Source: Macrotis lagotis (Eukaryota > Chordata > Mammalia > Peramelemorphia > Peramelidae). Taken from it: a stretch of DNA of 64,000 nt. Under the pieces are notes generated by a model. That model searched no databases, had not been told where the DNA came from, and saw nothing but the letters and a program-made list of their open reading frames with translations. This document shows, one piece after another, positions 57,801 to 62,688 of the stretch. Each line of letters starts with the position of its first letter. Position 1 is the first letter of the stretch. The stretch spans positions 193,498,146-193,562,145 of the forward strand of contig NC_133665.1 in assembly GCF_037893015.1 (NCBI RefSeq), in the 5' to 3' direction. Both the position numbers and the translations under genes were made by a program.

Positions 57801-59092
57801 GGATGGCTGGGCCCAATATTTAAAAAGAGAAAAGACAGCAGGGTCACCTTTCAGCAAACCGAAGGCTCCTTTCTCCAGCTCACGGTTGATCTATGACCCC
57901 AAGATAGGGAGCATCAGCACCATCAGGGGACCCTCTTTAGTCAAAGGAAGGGAGTACTCACTGGAGGGCAAGCGAGGACAAGAGTTTGGGGAGGATAAGA
58001 TGAAGTTCTACTGTCCCAGTGGAGGAAGACTGGAGGCAGCTAGGTGGCGCAGTGAACACAGCATGGGCCCTGGAGTCAAGAGGACCTGAGTTCAAATCAA
58101 GCCTCAAGATACCGGAGGGAGGGGTTGGCTGATTTTGTTCTGTTTTTAAAAACAGGAGCCTACAATCTCCTGAGTGTCAAATCAAGGATACAGGGAGCAA
58201 CATTAACAGCTCTACACCACTTTTTAAAAATTTTTCACTGACAGAATATGTTGCACAAAACCCAATCCTGATTTTTGAATGATGGAGAATATCAGAAACC
58301 AATCCCAAGAAAGCGAGCCTAGTCTTCTTTTCTGGACTCGAATTTGTTCCTTCCCAGTCCACTCCTGAGATTTGATTATGAAGAAAGAAGAGAGAAGAAA
58401 AAAACCCTCATTCCCTGACTTCACAGCTGTGGCCAGTTGATCACCTTCTTCTCTAGACCTCAAAGCAGACCCCTTGTGCTCGCTGCCCACTGCAGGGGGG
58501 GGGGTCCATTGGCACCCCTTTATTGCTCTGCATGGTCCCATGCAGCTGACAGCTGACAACAGCTGTCAGTAAGACATGGGTCGTCCTGTATCAAGCAGAG
58601 ATAAAATGGGACTGCAGAGCTCCAGGACAACCTAGAGGGGCTCAGATGGATCTTGGACAATCTGCTAAGGGAACACAAGCTCATTATGGTCTGTCTGACC
58701 CTTGAGATTAGCTCCTCAGTGCTGCCCAAAGGGACTGAGTAGTAATTTCTTCCACCATCTATTTCCTTTTCCTCCTCACCCTCACCCTTAAACTTCTTCC
58801 TCACAATTACTTTCTCAACTAGAATGTATTCCTCTTAAGCATTAGAGAGAATACTGTGGTGAGGGGCTTTATCTAAATCTACACTTAACAGATGAAAGCA
58901 TAGAAAAAGGAATAGAACCAGCATTTAATAAGCATCACCTAAGAACCAGGGACACTGCTTCCCCTTTGGTGCCTGCCAAACCATCTTACCTACTACCATA
59001 AGTGTGAATTCAAACCCTCTCTTTACAGATTTTCTGTAGACTTGGTTTGGGAGATTCGCGAATCCCACATAGCCTTCAAGGTTCTTCTGTTG
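18696..59092 (-). CDS. SEPTIN7: SEPTIN7 gene, 12 coding exons, 5' part beyond the window
   Basis: Septin-7 is a GTP-binding cytoskeletal protein, the obligate end or central member of SEPT2-6-7(-9) hetero-oligomers that build filaments and rings in cytokinesis, cilia, dendritic spines and cell cortex. Twelve exons join in frame to 415 residues plus stop, numbered here from the first residue in the window. Visible features are: polybasic stretch YRKSVKRG (19-26), P-loop GESGLGKS (35-42), the switch I Thr equivalent to SEPT2 Thr78 (T68), G3 DTPG (91-94), G4 AKAD (172-175), the septin unique element roughly 247-296, and a charged heptad-type coiled coil from 312 to 402. Compared with human SEPT7 from memory there are about seven conservative changes and no indel. 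The length equals the human protein minus its first 22 residues, so only the start exon is missing. All internal exon boundaries are GT-AG and there is no frameshift or internal stop: an intact host gene. In human, HERPUD2 and EEPD1 flank SEPT7; neither is visible here. Confidence 0.97.
18736..19657 (-). other. SEPTIN7: SEPTIN7 intron A/B
   Basis: 922 bp. No strong repeat; a weak MIR-like piece at about 19265-19340. Nothing else recognised. Confidence 0.8.
19658..19797 (-). CDS. SEPTIN7: SEPTIN7 exon B, coiled coil
   Basis: Encodes residues 357-402 ([20 protein letters not shown] ... ILEQQNSS) and two bases of Arg403. The acceptor is ATTTAG|CTC and the donor AG|GTAACC. Asp and Thr replace Glu and Ala of the human FEDEKANWEAQQ stretch as I recall it. 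Skipping would remove most of the coiled coil. Confidence 0.97.
20423..20428 (-). terminator. SEPTIN7: Candidate intronic polyadenylation signal AATAAA
   Basis: Minus strand reads TCCAATAAACC, followed after about 30 nt by a U-rich stretch (TTTTGAGTTTCTTTCTACTT). It lies just past the run-on stop of exon C. Confidence 0.4.
20443..20538 (-). other. SEPTIN7: Candidate alternative SEPTIN7 terminus by intron retention
   Basis: If the exon C donor is not used, translation continues 31 residues ([20 protein letters not shown], then 11 more) to TAG at 20443-20445. An AATAAA sits 15-20 nt beyond at 20423-20428. This would replace about 59 residues, including half of the coiled coil and the polybasic tail. 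The reading frame and signal are seen; their use in vivo is inference, and a random 31-codon run-on is also possible. Confidence 0.4.
20539..20674 (-). CDS. SEPTIN7: SEPTIN7 exon C, start of C-terminal coiled coil
   Basis: Encodes the last base of Lys311 and residues 312-356 ([20 protein letters not shown] ... [11 protein letters not shown]), a highly charged helical segment that pairs with SEPT6-group coiled coils. The acceptor is TGGCAG|G and the donor GAG|GTATTC. Reading continues open through the donor into the intron for 31 codons (separate entry). Confidence 0.97.
22585..22690 (+). repeat. MIR-type SINE fragment, plus
   Basis: TTGAATTCAAATTCACACTT and TGTGACCCTGGGCTAGTCAC follow the order of MIR core sequence. 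Short and old. Confidence 0.65.
23630..23762 (-). repeat. MIR-type SINE fragment, antisense
   Basis: CATCAGTTTCCTCATGAGAC, GTGACTTCCTCAGGGTCACA and the 'TCCTCTGACCCCAGG' end resemble a reverse-complement MIR. Degenerate. Confidence 0.55.
24952..24984 (+). mobile_element. 33-bp SINE-head retro-insert with 12-bp TSD
   Basis: Only the 5' end of the tRNA-derived SINE is present (GGGCGGCTAGGTGGCGCAGT, then GGATAAAAAACC). It is flanked by a perfect 12-bp duplication TCTGGCAGAATG at 24940-24951 and 24985-24996. A 3'-truncated copy lacking the SINE tail but with clear duplications fits a 'tailless' retro-insertion of a 5' RNA fragment. Confidence 0.85.
25139..25278 (+). repeat. Marsupial tRNA-derived SINE (WSINE1-like), plus, with 13-bp TSD
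   Basis: Full-length copy: GGCAGCTAGGTGGCGCAGTG ... GACCTGGGTTCAAATCCAGT ... CTTGCAAAAACCT. It is bounded by AAAAAGAAGCAGG at 25126-25138 and 25279-25291, a perfect duplication pointing to a recent insertion. It lies about 155 bp from the 33-bp head insert. Confidence 0.94.
25697..25822 (-). CDS. SEPTIN7: SEPTIN7 exon D, end of septin unique element and linker
   Basis: Encodes the last base of Arg269, residues 270-310 ([20 protein letters not shown] ... NNKNKGQLT) and two bases of Lys311. The acceptor is TCACAG|A and the donor AA|GTGAGC. It links the GTPase domain to the coiled coil. Confidence 0.97.
26270..26560 (-). repeat. MIR/THER1-type SINE, antisense
   Basis: ACAACAACCCAGAGAGGTAG, the ATTATT-rich spacer, CCCATTTCACAGATGAGTAA and ACTGAAGCTGAGCGCCATGA are reverse-complement MIR in order. 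A related 'GGAAGAGACCTCACAGTTCA' piece lies upstream. Ancient. Confidence 0.75.
26806..26960 (-). repeat. Marsupial tRNA-derived SINE, minus, older of a nested pair
   Basis: A reverse-complement copy with a T-tract running into a G17 homopolymer, then AACAAGGCAATGGGATTAAG ... GTCACACAGCTAATTATGTA ... ATCCATCTAGCTGCCCC. More diverged than its neighbours. A second SINE inserted at its 5' end. Confidence 0.85.
26975..27128 (-). repeat. Marsupial tRNA-derived SINE, minus, younger of the pair, 14-bp TSD
   Basis: A full-length reverse-complement copy flanked by TGCCCCCACTTCTT at 26961-26974 and 27129-27142. The first five or more bases of that duplication are the 5' terminus of the older SINE, which fixes the order of events. 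Confidence 0.93.
27275..27470 (+). repeat. MIR-type SINE, plus
   Basis: GAGTTCAAATCCTGACTCTG, CTTTCTCATCTGTCAAAGAG, GAATAATAGCCCCTACCACC and TTGTGAGGATAAATGAAATA give the complete order of MIR core and 3' part. Well preserved for its age. Confidence 0.85.
27480..27960 (+). repeat. L2-like LINE 3' end(s), degenerate
   Basis: Two pieces show the L2 terminal pattern: AACTCCTCAAGGACAGAACC near 27626 and GAGAGCAGGAACTGTCTGTG near 27897, the latter followed by TTAACAAATGCTGGCTTACT. Family assignment from motif order only. Confidence 0.45.
29735..29860 (-). repeat. MIR-type SINE fragment, antisense
   Basis: CTCATTTTATGGATGAGCAA, AGAGGCCCAAGAAGGACCCA and TGCTCTATCTCACTGAGC fit a reverse-complement MIR. 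Weakly conserved. Confidence 0.5.
30210..30261 (-). CDS. SEPTIN7: SEPTIN7 exon E, 52-nt microexon-like exon
   Basis: The smallest internal exon. It encodes two bases of Val252, residues 253-268 ([16 protein letters not shown]) and two bases of Arg269. The acceptor is CTGCAG|TT and the donor AG|GTAAGT. Asp replaces Glu of the ENGEHCDF motif I recall in human. It is too short to show as a stand-alone frame, so junction phase and homology decided it. Confidence 0.95.
30545..30785 (-). repeat. MAR1-like SINE, antisense
   Basis: TCTCACTTTCTCCTCCAGAG, CATTTAGGTCCATTGAATCA and ATATGGATCAGGACAACTGG are the complement of the MAR1 3' module seen in plus orientation at 54576-54893. The 5' tRNA-like part ends at about 30785. 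Confidence 0.75.
30975..31090 (-). repeat. Partial marsupial tRNA-derived SINE, minus
   Basis: After a G run: TTGCAAGGCAATTGGGGTTA, GTCACACAGCTAAGTAATTA, 'TTTGAAACTCTGGTCCCTTG'. The 5' third of the SINE is missing. Confidence 0.8.
31551..31617. repeat. (TC)n microsatellite
   Basis: About 33 TC dinucleotides with one CAC interruption near the start. It abuts a reverse-complement MIR-like piece (TTTTACAGATGAAGAAACTG) to about 31720. Confidence 0.96.
32781..32864 (+). repeat. Partial marsupial tRNA-derived SINE, plus (3' half)
   Basis: TTGCCTCAGACACTTAATAA, TTGCCTAGCTATGTGACCTT, GGACAAGTCACTTAATCCCA and an A-rich tail. The 5' half is absent, as in ordinary 5'-truncated insertions. Confidence 0.85.
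33969..34016. repeat. (GT)n microsatellite
   Basis: About 24 uninterrupted GT dinucleotides within intron E/F. Confidence 0.97.
34919..35140 (+). repeat. Marsupial CORE-type SINE (WALLSI-like), plus
   Basis: GGGCAGCTAGAGGGCACCAT head, TCAAATCCAGTCTTAGACAT, AGCTGTAAAATGAGCCAGAG, CATTCCAGGATCTTTTGCCA and a 'GGACATGAAGAGTCATATATGACT' tail, in the family order. Diverged by a few percent more than the tRNA-SINE copies. Confidence 0.8.
35161..35322 (-). repeat. Marsupial tRNA-derived SINE (WSINE1-like), minus, with 15-bp TSD
   Basis: Full-length reverse-complement copy bounded by TTGGTCCACATTCTT at 35146-35160 and 35323-35337, a perfect duplication. It inserted next to the tail of a CORE-SINE. 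Confidence 0.94.
35989..36085 (-). CDS. SEPTIN7: SEPTIN7 exon F, G5 region and start of septin unique element
   Basis: Encodes residues 220-251 ([20 protein letters not shown] then [12 protein letters not shown]) and one base of Val252. VGSN is the G5-like nucleotide contact, and RGRQYPWG opens the septin unique element. The acceptor is TCCTAG... reading TTCTAG|GAC and the donor G|GTAAGG. Confidence 0.97.
36086..37521 (-). other. SEPTIN7: SEPTIN7 intron F/G
   Basis: 1.4 kb. One SINE at 37271-37427. The rest (36090-37255) shows no feature I can name. Confidence 0.8.
37271..37427 (+). repeat. Marsupial tRNA-derived SINE, plus, with 14-bp TSD
   Basis: AGGGGCAGCCAGCTGGTGCA ... GAGTCAGGAGGACCTGAGTT ... 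CCTTGCAAAAGCCTAAAAAA. The duplication AAAAGAGAAATTCT / AAAAGAGAAATCCT at 37257-37270 and 37428-37441 has one mismatch, so it is somewhat older than the perfect-TSD copies. Confidence 0.92.
37522..37614 (-). CDS. SEPTIN7: SEPTIN7 exon G
   Basis: A 93-nt phase-0 exon encoding residues 189-219 ([20 protein letters not shown] then [11 protein letters not shown]). The acceptor is TTTTAG|ATA and the donor AAG|GTAAGA. Being symmetric, its skipping would keep frame. Confidence 0.97.
37702..37913 (+). repeat. Marsupial CORE-type SINE (WALLSI-like), plus
   Basis: CAAGAAGACCTGAGTTCAAA, GTGTGACACTGGGCAAGGTG, TTATCTGTAAAGTGAGCTGG, AATGGCAAACCGCTCCAGTC, 'GGGTCACAAAGCAATGAGCATGACTG'. The best-preserved representative of this family in the window. 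Confidence 0.88.
38121..38271 (+). repeat. Marsupial tRNA-derived SINE (WSINE1-like), plus
   Basis: GGGGTGGCTAGGTTGCACAG ... GAGTACCTGGGTTCAAATCC ... GGCCTTGCA plus A15. The likely duplication is GAACGCCTT / GAATGCCTT at 38112-38120 and 38272-38280. Confidence 0.93.
38916..39033 (-). CDS. SEPTIN7: SEPTIN7 exon H, G4 (AKAD) exon
   Basis: Encodes the last base of Gly149 and residues 150-188, including [19 protein letters not shown] with the guanine-specificity AKAD at 172-175. The acceptor is TTACAG|C and the donor CAG|GTGTGT. Two conservative changes from remembered human are seen (LHDKVNVIP for LHEKVNIIP). Confidence 0.97.
39034..40576 (-). other. SEPTIN7: SEPTIN7 intron H/I
   Basis: 1.5 kb. 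A MIR-type SINE at 39370-39560 is the only recognised repeat. 39565-40570 looks single-copy and AT-rich. Confidence 0.8.
39370..39560 (+). repeat. MIR-type SINE, plus
   Basis: CTTGGAGTCAGGAAGACCCA, AGGTGACCCTGAGCAAGTCA, TAATTGGAAAATAGAGATCA, TTGCAGGGTGATTATGAAGG, ending in a TTGCTATTGTTATTAG tail. Confidence 0.75.
40577..40711 (-). CDS. SEPTIN7: SEPTIN7 exon I, mid G domain
   Basis: Encodes the last base of Cys104, residues 105-148 ([20 protein letters not shown] ... YFIAPSGH) and two bases of Gly149. The acceptor is TTCAG|T. The donor is GG|GTTAGT, slightly weaker than the GTAAGN seen elsewhere in the gene. The sequence matches human septin-7 as remembered, with no change. Confidence 0.98.
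40965..41747 (-). repeat. L2-like ancient LINE debris, antisense, left part
   Basis: CTGCCCTTAAGGAGCTTGCC, GAGGCAGGAATAGTCCAAGT, GGTAGAAGATGAGGGCCTGT and TCAGCACAGAAAAGATCATT are the complement of the pyrimidine-rich L2-like block seen in plus orientation at 61725-62490. The family name is tentative; the complementary relation of the two blocks is visible by motif order. Confidence 0.4.
43076..43444 (+). repeat. L1 3' end inserted in HAL1 ORF1, with 13-bp TSD
   Basis: AACAGCAACATGGGAGTAAT ... GCATCTGTATCCAGATAAGG-type sequence ... GATTGGGGGGAATACTGTAA and an A-rich tail form the marsupial L1 3' terminus. AAAGAATTCATAC occurs immediately before (about 43063-43076) and after (about 43448-43460), and HAL1 ORF1 resumes right after the second copy. 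Confidence 0.88.
44415..44570 (-). repeat. Diverged marsupial tRNA-derived SINE, minus, in HAL1 3'UTR
   Basis: TTTTTTGCAAGGTGCTGGGA ... GGGGCCAGGTGGTTGCTGGG ... GGCCAGTGCTCTGTCCCCTG ... CACCACTCAGCTACCC keeps the family order in reverse complement but with many changes. GC content is unusually raised inside an otherwise A/G-rich element. Confidence 0.7.
44896..46100 (-). repeat. L2-like ancient LINE debris, antisense, right part
   Basis: Continues the purine-rich block split by HAL1: GAAGGTGAGAGGAAAGGAAG, TGTAGATGTCCTCTTCCATG, CACAAAAGAGAGGAGAGATA, CTGGCAATTAAGGGATCATT. Same tentative family as 40965-41747. Confidence 0.35.
46262..46362 (-). CDS. SEPTIN7: SEPTIN7 exon J, DTPG switch II exon
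   Basis: Encodes residues 71-103 ([20 protein letters not shown] then [13 protein letters not shown]) and two bases of Cys104. The acceptor is TTTCAG|GTG and the donor TG|GTAAGA. Ala74 replaces the Ser I recall in human. Confidence 0.97.
47327..47356. repeat. C30 homopolymer
   Basis: Thirty consecutive C followed by GCCA, the same suffix as the C28 tract at 16371-16398. Confidence 0.95.
47526..47676 (+). repeat. Marsupial tRNA-derived SINE, plus, with 18-bp imperfect TSD
   Basis: Head GGGACACCTAGGTAGCACAG, middle GAGAAGTTCAAATCCGACCT, tail CCTTAAAATTAAAAAAA. Duplications AAGAATAGGACCAAGTCT (47508-47525) and AAGAATAGGGCCAAATCT (47677-47694) differ at two positions, indicating age. Confidence 0.92.
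47721..47770. repeat. (TC)n microsatellite
   Basis: 25 uninterrupted TC dinucleotides, about 25 bp beyond the preceding SINE. Confidence 0.97.
47885..48030 (+). repeat. MIR-type SINE, plus
   Basis: AGAAAGAGCATTAGACTTGG, CATTGCCTTGGGCAGGTCAT and CCTCCTTTAGAAAATGGAGA follow MIR order. Confidence 0.7.
48290..48560 (-). repeat. (ATC)n plus MIR/THER1-type SINE, antisense
   Basis: An (ATC)10 array at 48290-48320 is followed by TAGCATTTACACAGCACCTT, CCCATTTTACAAATGAGGAA and AGTGACTTTCAACAGACTGC, the reverse complement of a MIR from its 3' end inward. Confidence 0.8.
49245..49885 (-). repeat. L2-like ancient LINE debris, antisense
   Basis: TGGGAAGACTTCCTAGATAA, AATTGAGCATTTTGCATTTG, GTCAGGGGTCCAGGATGACT and CCTGGAGGCTGTGAGCTTGA follow the antisense order of the same pyrimidine-rich family as 61725-62490. 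Tentative family. Confidence 0.4.
49893..50035 (-). repeat. L1 3' end fragment, antisense
   Basis: A T12 tract, then AACATTAAAGGTAATAGTCT, TTGGTCTTTGTTCAAACTCC and GATCTGGACACAGACAGTAT, closely matching 1801-1875 in this window. A short 5'-truncated L1 tail. Confidence 0.8.
51085..51200 (-). repeat. MIR-type SINE fragment, antisense
   Basis: TTTAAGATGAAGAAACTGAG, GTGTAACTCACCTAGAATCA and AGAATTCTAGGCCTGGCTCT fit a reverse-complement MIR. Confidence 0.6.
51815..51861. repeat. (GT)n microsatellite
   Basis: About 18 GT dinucleotides, then ACATGTGTGTGGGG. Confidence 0.96.
53027..53180 (+). repeat. Marsupial tRNA-derived SINE (WSINE1-like), plus, with 12-bp TSD
   Basis: GGGCAGCTAGGTGGCACAGT ... 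GGGTTCAAATCTGGTCTCGG ... TTGCAAAAACCTT plus A-tail. A perfect duplication AAGAAAAACCCC lies at 53015-53026 and 53181-53192. Confidence 0.94.
53925..54031 (-). CDS. SEPTIN7: SEPTIN7 exon K, P-loop exon
   Basis: Completes Gly35 and encodes residues 36-70, including the Walker A sequence ESGLGKST and the switch I region ending KKTVQ with the conserved Thr68. The acceptor is TTGCAG|GA and the donor CAG|GTATGC. It has Ser at position 56, where I recall human SEPT7 having Pro (LYSPEYPG). Confidence 0.97.
54576..54893 (+). repeat. MAR1-like SINE, plus, near full length
   Basis: The tRNA-like head is ACAGCTGGGTGACACAGTGG. The body includes GGCCACTGGACCCAGATGGT and CATGTTATTTGTCATGGCAT. The tail GATGATGGACAAACATCAGA is A-rich. 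MAR1 is known as a marsupial SINE that borrows an RTE LINE 3' end, and the matching LINE tail lies 1 kb away at 55905. Confidence 0.82.
55905..56470 (-). repeat. RTE-type LINE 3' fragment, antisense (MAR1 partner type)
   Basis: On the minus strand, reading pieces contain [19 protein letters not shown] (about 56389-56445), a family-typical 'GLTSYEENRI'-like stretch (here [16 protein letters not shown] near 56110-56160) and a C-terminal [21 protein letters not shown] resembling a CPxCGR...HLRTH zinc-finger end. The non-coding end at 55905-55965 (TTTGTCCTTTGTTATCGAAG) parallels the complement of the MAR1 tail. At least one frame change separates the two pieces, so it is a dead copy. I assign the RTE clade because of the shared MAR1 end; another LINE clade is possible. 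Confidence 0.65.
57230..57379 (-). repeat. Marsupial tRNA-derived SINE (WSINE1-like), minus
   Basis: T-tract, TTTGCAAGGCAATGGTTTGC (an internal deletion of the GGGTTAAGTGA part), CACACAGCTAGGTAATTATT, GCGCCACCTAGCCGCCCC. The likely duplication is the short AAACATG on both sides. Confidence 0.9.
58033..58108 (+). repeat. 3'-truncated tRNA-derived SINE head, plus
   Basis: GAGGCAGCTAGGTGGCGCAG, then CAAGAGGACCTGAGTTCAAA and AGCCTCAAGATACCGG, after which SINE similarity stops. Only the tRNA-like half is present and no A-tail is seen. Confidence 0.75.
58990..59092 (-). CDS. SEPTIN7: SEPTIN7 exon L, N-terminal polybasic region and first part of G domain
   Basis: Encodes residues 1-34 of the visible protein ([20 protein letters not shown]...FTLMVV) plus the first base of Gly35. 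The acceptor is TTTCAG before CAA and the donor is G|GTAAGA. It is the first coding exon inside the window. In human the 22 preceding residues come from an upstream exon, and no counterpart is seen between 59093 and 64000. Confidence 0.97.
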
Positions 59093-61507
59093 CTGAAAGG
59101 GAATAAAATGAGTCATTAAAATCTAATGCTATAAATGTCTAATTACCCTTCCTGAAGCTATCTTAGAAAATGATACAAGAAATCATATTTACAGCAAATC
59201 ACACCAGCTTTTCATCTCAAATGTAGGCATTTAAAAAGAAACCATATTAGAATACAGTACCACCAGACTGTGGAGGGGATAGAAGAAGGATGACTAGAGT
59301 TTCAGAGGTACAGTAGCAAGTGATTAACAAGGGAGAGCAAAGGGAAAAATGACAACAAAATTCACAAACTTCATCTCGGACCAATGATTTCATTTGCCAA
59401 GCCCTGAAGATTAGTAACCAGATTTTGACTGGACAAAAAACAAGCTACTAGAAATGTTACCAAAAAATGTAAATCCATTTAGAATTCTTTATCTACTCCT
59501 TTAATTATAGTCATTTGGCTCATAGTGGCTTTCCTCATGGGATACTTTTCTTGAAATTTAATCTAGCCATAAAGGGAAATTAAAGTACTAAATTCTTAAC
59601 AATTCATTCCCATAAAATTGTGCTGGTTTTTATGACCAATGTCAAATTAGCAGCTGGCAAGCAGCTATGGTGGGACAATGACTTCAGATTGATGTTTCAG
59701 AAGATTCTGCTGCCATCATCTTCGGGGAAATCAAATGTAAACAAGTTGCAAAGCCAATTTTATCTCCACTTGCTAAAAATCATTTCAACTAGGTACTTCA
59801 AAATGGATTTTGATTATTCCTAAAGCTTATAAAAATATGATTTTTTTCACTTAGTCATCAGCAAAAATTTAAATGATACTACACTGGTTAGTTTTAATCT
59901 TAAGGACTATCTCACCCAACATGCCAACATAATTTCTGTAATGAAGAAACATCAACTATTTTTATTCTAAAAGTTCATACAATGCTACCCTTATAATTTC
60001 CTTGCTATTATTCTATCCAGGATCATCAACATGTGAAAATGCTGACTTCAAACCCAATACTTACTTTCTTTTGTTACTAGAAAGATCTTTTTTTTCTCCT
60101 TGTAATATTCCCTAAGAAGTTTTATAGTGAAATTTTTTTCTCTAGTCAACATTAGCAATTCTGAAATAGATTCATTTCTTTGGCTAATGAATAGCCTGCA
60201 TCATTATTCTGTCTGAAAATCAACATCCCAGCCAAGGGGCATGCCTAGGATGCAGAGAGAATGAAACTGCATTTAACATTTTCCCTCCACTCAATTTTCA
60301 AACAAGTTTCAATTTATGACAAGTTGGGGCAGTAGAAATCTATTATTTCTGGACTTAAAAAGTTACTCAGAATACTCACAGCTACTTTGTAAAGAATAGA
60401 TTTCCATCATCCCAGTGTTCCAAATATCAATAGTGTATTTCCACCATGGCAGGGAAGGTGAGGAATTCCAAGAACGGTCCATGGCAGAGTCGGGCCAAGA
60501 AGTGTAATCCAATGGAACAAAGCAAAACAGGAGAAAACAGACAAGTTACTTACTTGTAATTAACAAATCACTTGTAACTCCAAATTATTACAAAATAAAC
60601 CCCAATTTTGTCAAACATAGGATCATAAGACTTCACTGTCAACAAAAACATAAAACACTAATTTTCATTTACTCTTTTAACTCTGGTAGAAAAGTGTTGA
60701 TATTTGAAAGGGAATTCAAGCCTTTTTTTTTCTTTTTCAATGGTGAACAGGTCCCTATTTACTTTGCACAGCTCTCACTGGTGAAAGGAAGCTGGGGAAA
60801 TGTCTCACAAAAGGTATATGAAGTTACAATACTCAGTCACAAGGAGTAGCTACTGACAAGCCCACTCCCAGACAAGAACAAATCCTAGTCCAGCACTAGT
60901 TTAGCACTGGCATGGACTTCTTGGCTTTAGATTAATCCAGAAACTGGCTAGATTCAAGAAAGGGAATAAAGATAATGGAAGTTAGAAACTAAAATTGATA
61001 TACTGAATTAAAATTTATTAATGTTAAAATTAATAATGAAAATTAATAAATAGTAAGAGAATAAGACAACCAAAATTAAAGGCAATTTGAAGTAAAAAAC
61101 AAAAGCATAATAGCTAACAGATTTAAGAAAATTAGAAAAGCCAACTTTAGACATATCACTATTATATTCTATCAGTCACTGTACATTATATATACAGTTA
61201 AGTAATTTTATAAATGGGAGCCTACAACTTTCATTAGGAGAACAATAATGTCCCTTTGGATTAATAAAGCATTATTATCAACAAAGGGGTTATTGGCTGG
61301 AATTTCATTGATAGGGTAATTCCCTTGGTCACTTGGCACCTTCTCTGTAACTTAAGAGGTTATGAGGGATGCTAGGCCAATCTGATACAGGGATGACTGC
61401 AAATGCATGTTCTTGGCTAGAAGACAAGATCTCTCTCTGCTCCGCAGCACCATTATGCAAAAGCATTTTGACTTAGAAAAGCATAAATTAACTTTGTTTT
61501 ATTGTGG

Positions 61508-61715
61508 GGGTATTTTGGTTCAAACTCAGCCTCAGACACTTACTTGCTGTGTGTCCCTGGGCAAGTCATTTAACTCAGTTTGCCTCAGTTCCTCATCTGT
61601 AAATGAGAGCTAGGGAAGGAAATGGCAAACCATTCCAGTATCTTTTCCAAGAATGCCCTAAAAAGGGGTCATGGAGAGTCAGACATGATTAAAACAACTC
61701 CACAAAAACAAAAAT
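61508..61715 (+). repeat. Marsupial CORE-type SINE (WALLSI-like), plus
   Basis: TGGTTCAAACTCAGCCTCAG, GTGTGTCCCTGGGCAAGTCA, AATGGCAAACCATTCCAGTA, 'GGGGTCATGGAGAGTCAGACATGATT', A-rich end. The 5' head is missing. Confidence 0.85.
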
Positions 61716-61724
61716 ATTTTATGT

Positions 61725-62490
61725 GTGGTGTTAAAACATTTGCATTCCCATCTCTACATTGATGGCTCTTAAATCTATTTATCAGCCCTAACCTCTCTAG
61801 GTTCCCATCTCCAGTTCCCTATTGAAAACTGCATACTGCATATCCCACAGACATCTTGAATTCAATATGTTCAAAACAAAACTCAACTGTTCCTCCCTTT
61901 CTCAATCCCTCTCATCCCAATCCCCCCCCCCCCATCTTCTAAAATTCTCTATTACTGTCCTGGGTACTACACCCCCATCTTCTCAATCACTCAGGTTCAT
62001 ACTCTAAGTGTCATCTCTCACACTTCATAACCAATCTGCTGCCAAGGTCTGTCAATCTTTACTTTTGTTAACATCCCTTAAATACACTCCTCTCTCCTGA
62101 CATTGCCTTTATCTAAGCAGATCATCACCACCTCACACAAGGGCTACTGAAATCAGTGTCTACTAGTTGGCCACATCCAACCCTTCGATGAGTACAGATC
62201 TGACCCTGTCAATCCCTCTTCTCATTCAATCAATTCTGGTGGCTCTCTAACATCTCCATGAGTAAATATAAAAACTTGTTTGGCATTTAAAGTCCTTTAT
62301 AACCCACTCCCTACCTTTCCACTCGTCTCATACCTTGACCTTGTCCACCCTCCCATGGACTCAGATTCTTCGCTCTTTTACTCCATCTCCTAATTCTGGG
62401 CATTTCACTCATCTGTGCCTCCTAAAAAACCAGGTTTCTACAAGAAGCTGTTCCCATGAAAGAGAAATCCCTTCCTTTTGCTATTTATCT
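61725..62490 (+). repeat. L2-like ancient LINE block, plus
   Basis: A pyrimidine-rich stretch with the order: ACAGACATCTTGAATTCAAT, CTGCTGCCAAGGTCTGTCAA, GTGGCTCTCTAACATCTCCA, GGCATTTAAAGTCCTTTATA, CCTACCTTTCCACTCGTCTC. This resembles the 'cctattgcctccaggat... ggcatttaaggccctccac' portion of an L2-class LINE. Its complement recurs at 40965-41747 and 49245-49885. A C13 run lies at about 61921. Confidence 0.5.
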
Positions 62491-62559
62491 CCTATTTATC
62501 CTATTATATGTGTACAAACACAAGTATATATGCATATATTCTGAATGGAGTACTCAATT

Positions 62560-62688
62560 CTACAAAAAGAACTGTTATAAATATTTTTGTATGGATGGGT
62601 CTTTTCCCCTTTAGGATCCCTGGGATACAGATCATAAAGGGTAAAAGATGTACACATACAAAAATATTTATGGCAGTTCTTTTTGTAG
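62560..62688. repeat. 129-bp imperfect palindrome at an L1 fragment boundary
   Basis: The left arm starts CTACAAAAAGAACTGTTATA and the right arm ends with its complement, CAGTTCTTTTTGTAG. Arms of about 61 and 67 bp, about 80% matching, meet at ATCCCTGGGAT (62616-62626). The right arm runs on into the L1 tail; the left arm is an inverted copy of the same L1 segment. Confidence 0.9.

Larger units (their letters stand above)
54032..58989 (-). other. SEPTIN7: SEPTIN7 intron K/L
   Basis: 5.0 kb. Contains a MAR1 SINE, a LINE fragment sharing its 3' end, one full SINE and a SINE head. The stretches 54900-55900, 56600-57225 and 58110-58985 are unassigned; frames there (for example 57413-57823) show no domain. 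Confidence 0.75.

Noticed and set aside
57413-57823. 136-codon plus-strand frame in a SEPTIN7 intron
   Set aside because: No domain or homologue recognised, no poly(A) tail or TSD to suggest a processed gene, and it is antisense to an intron. Considered a chance frame.
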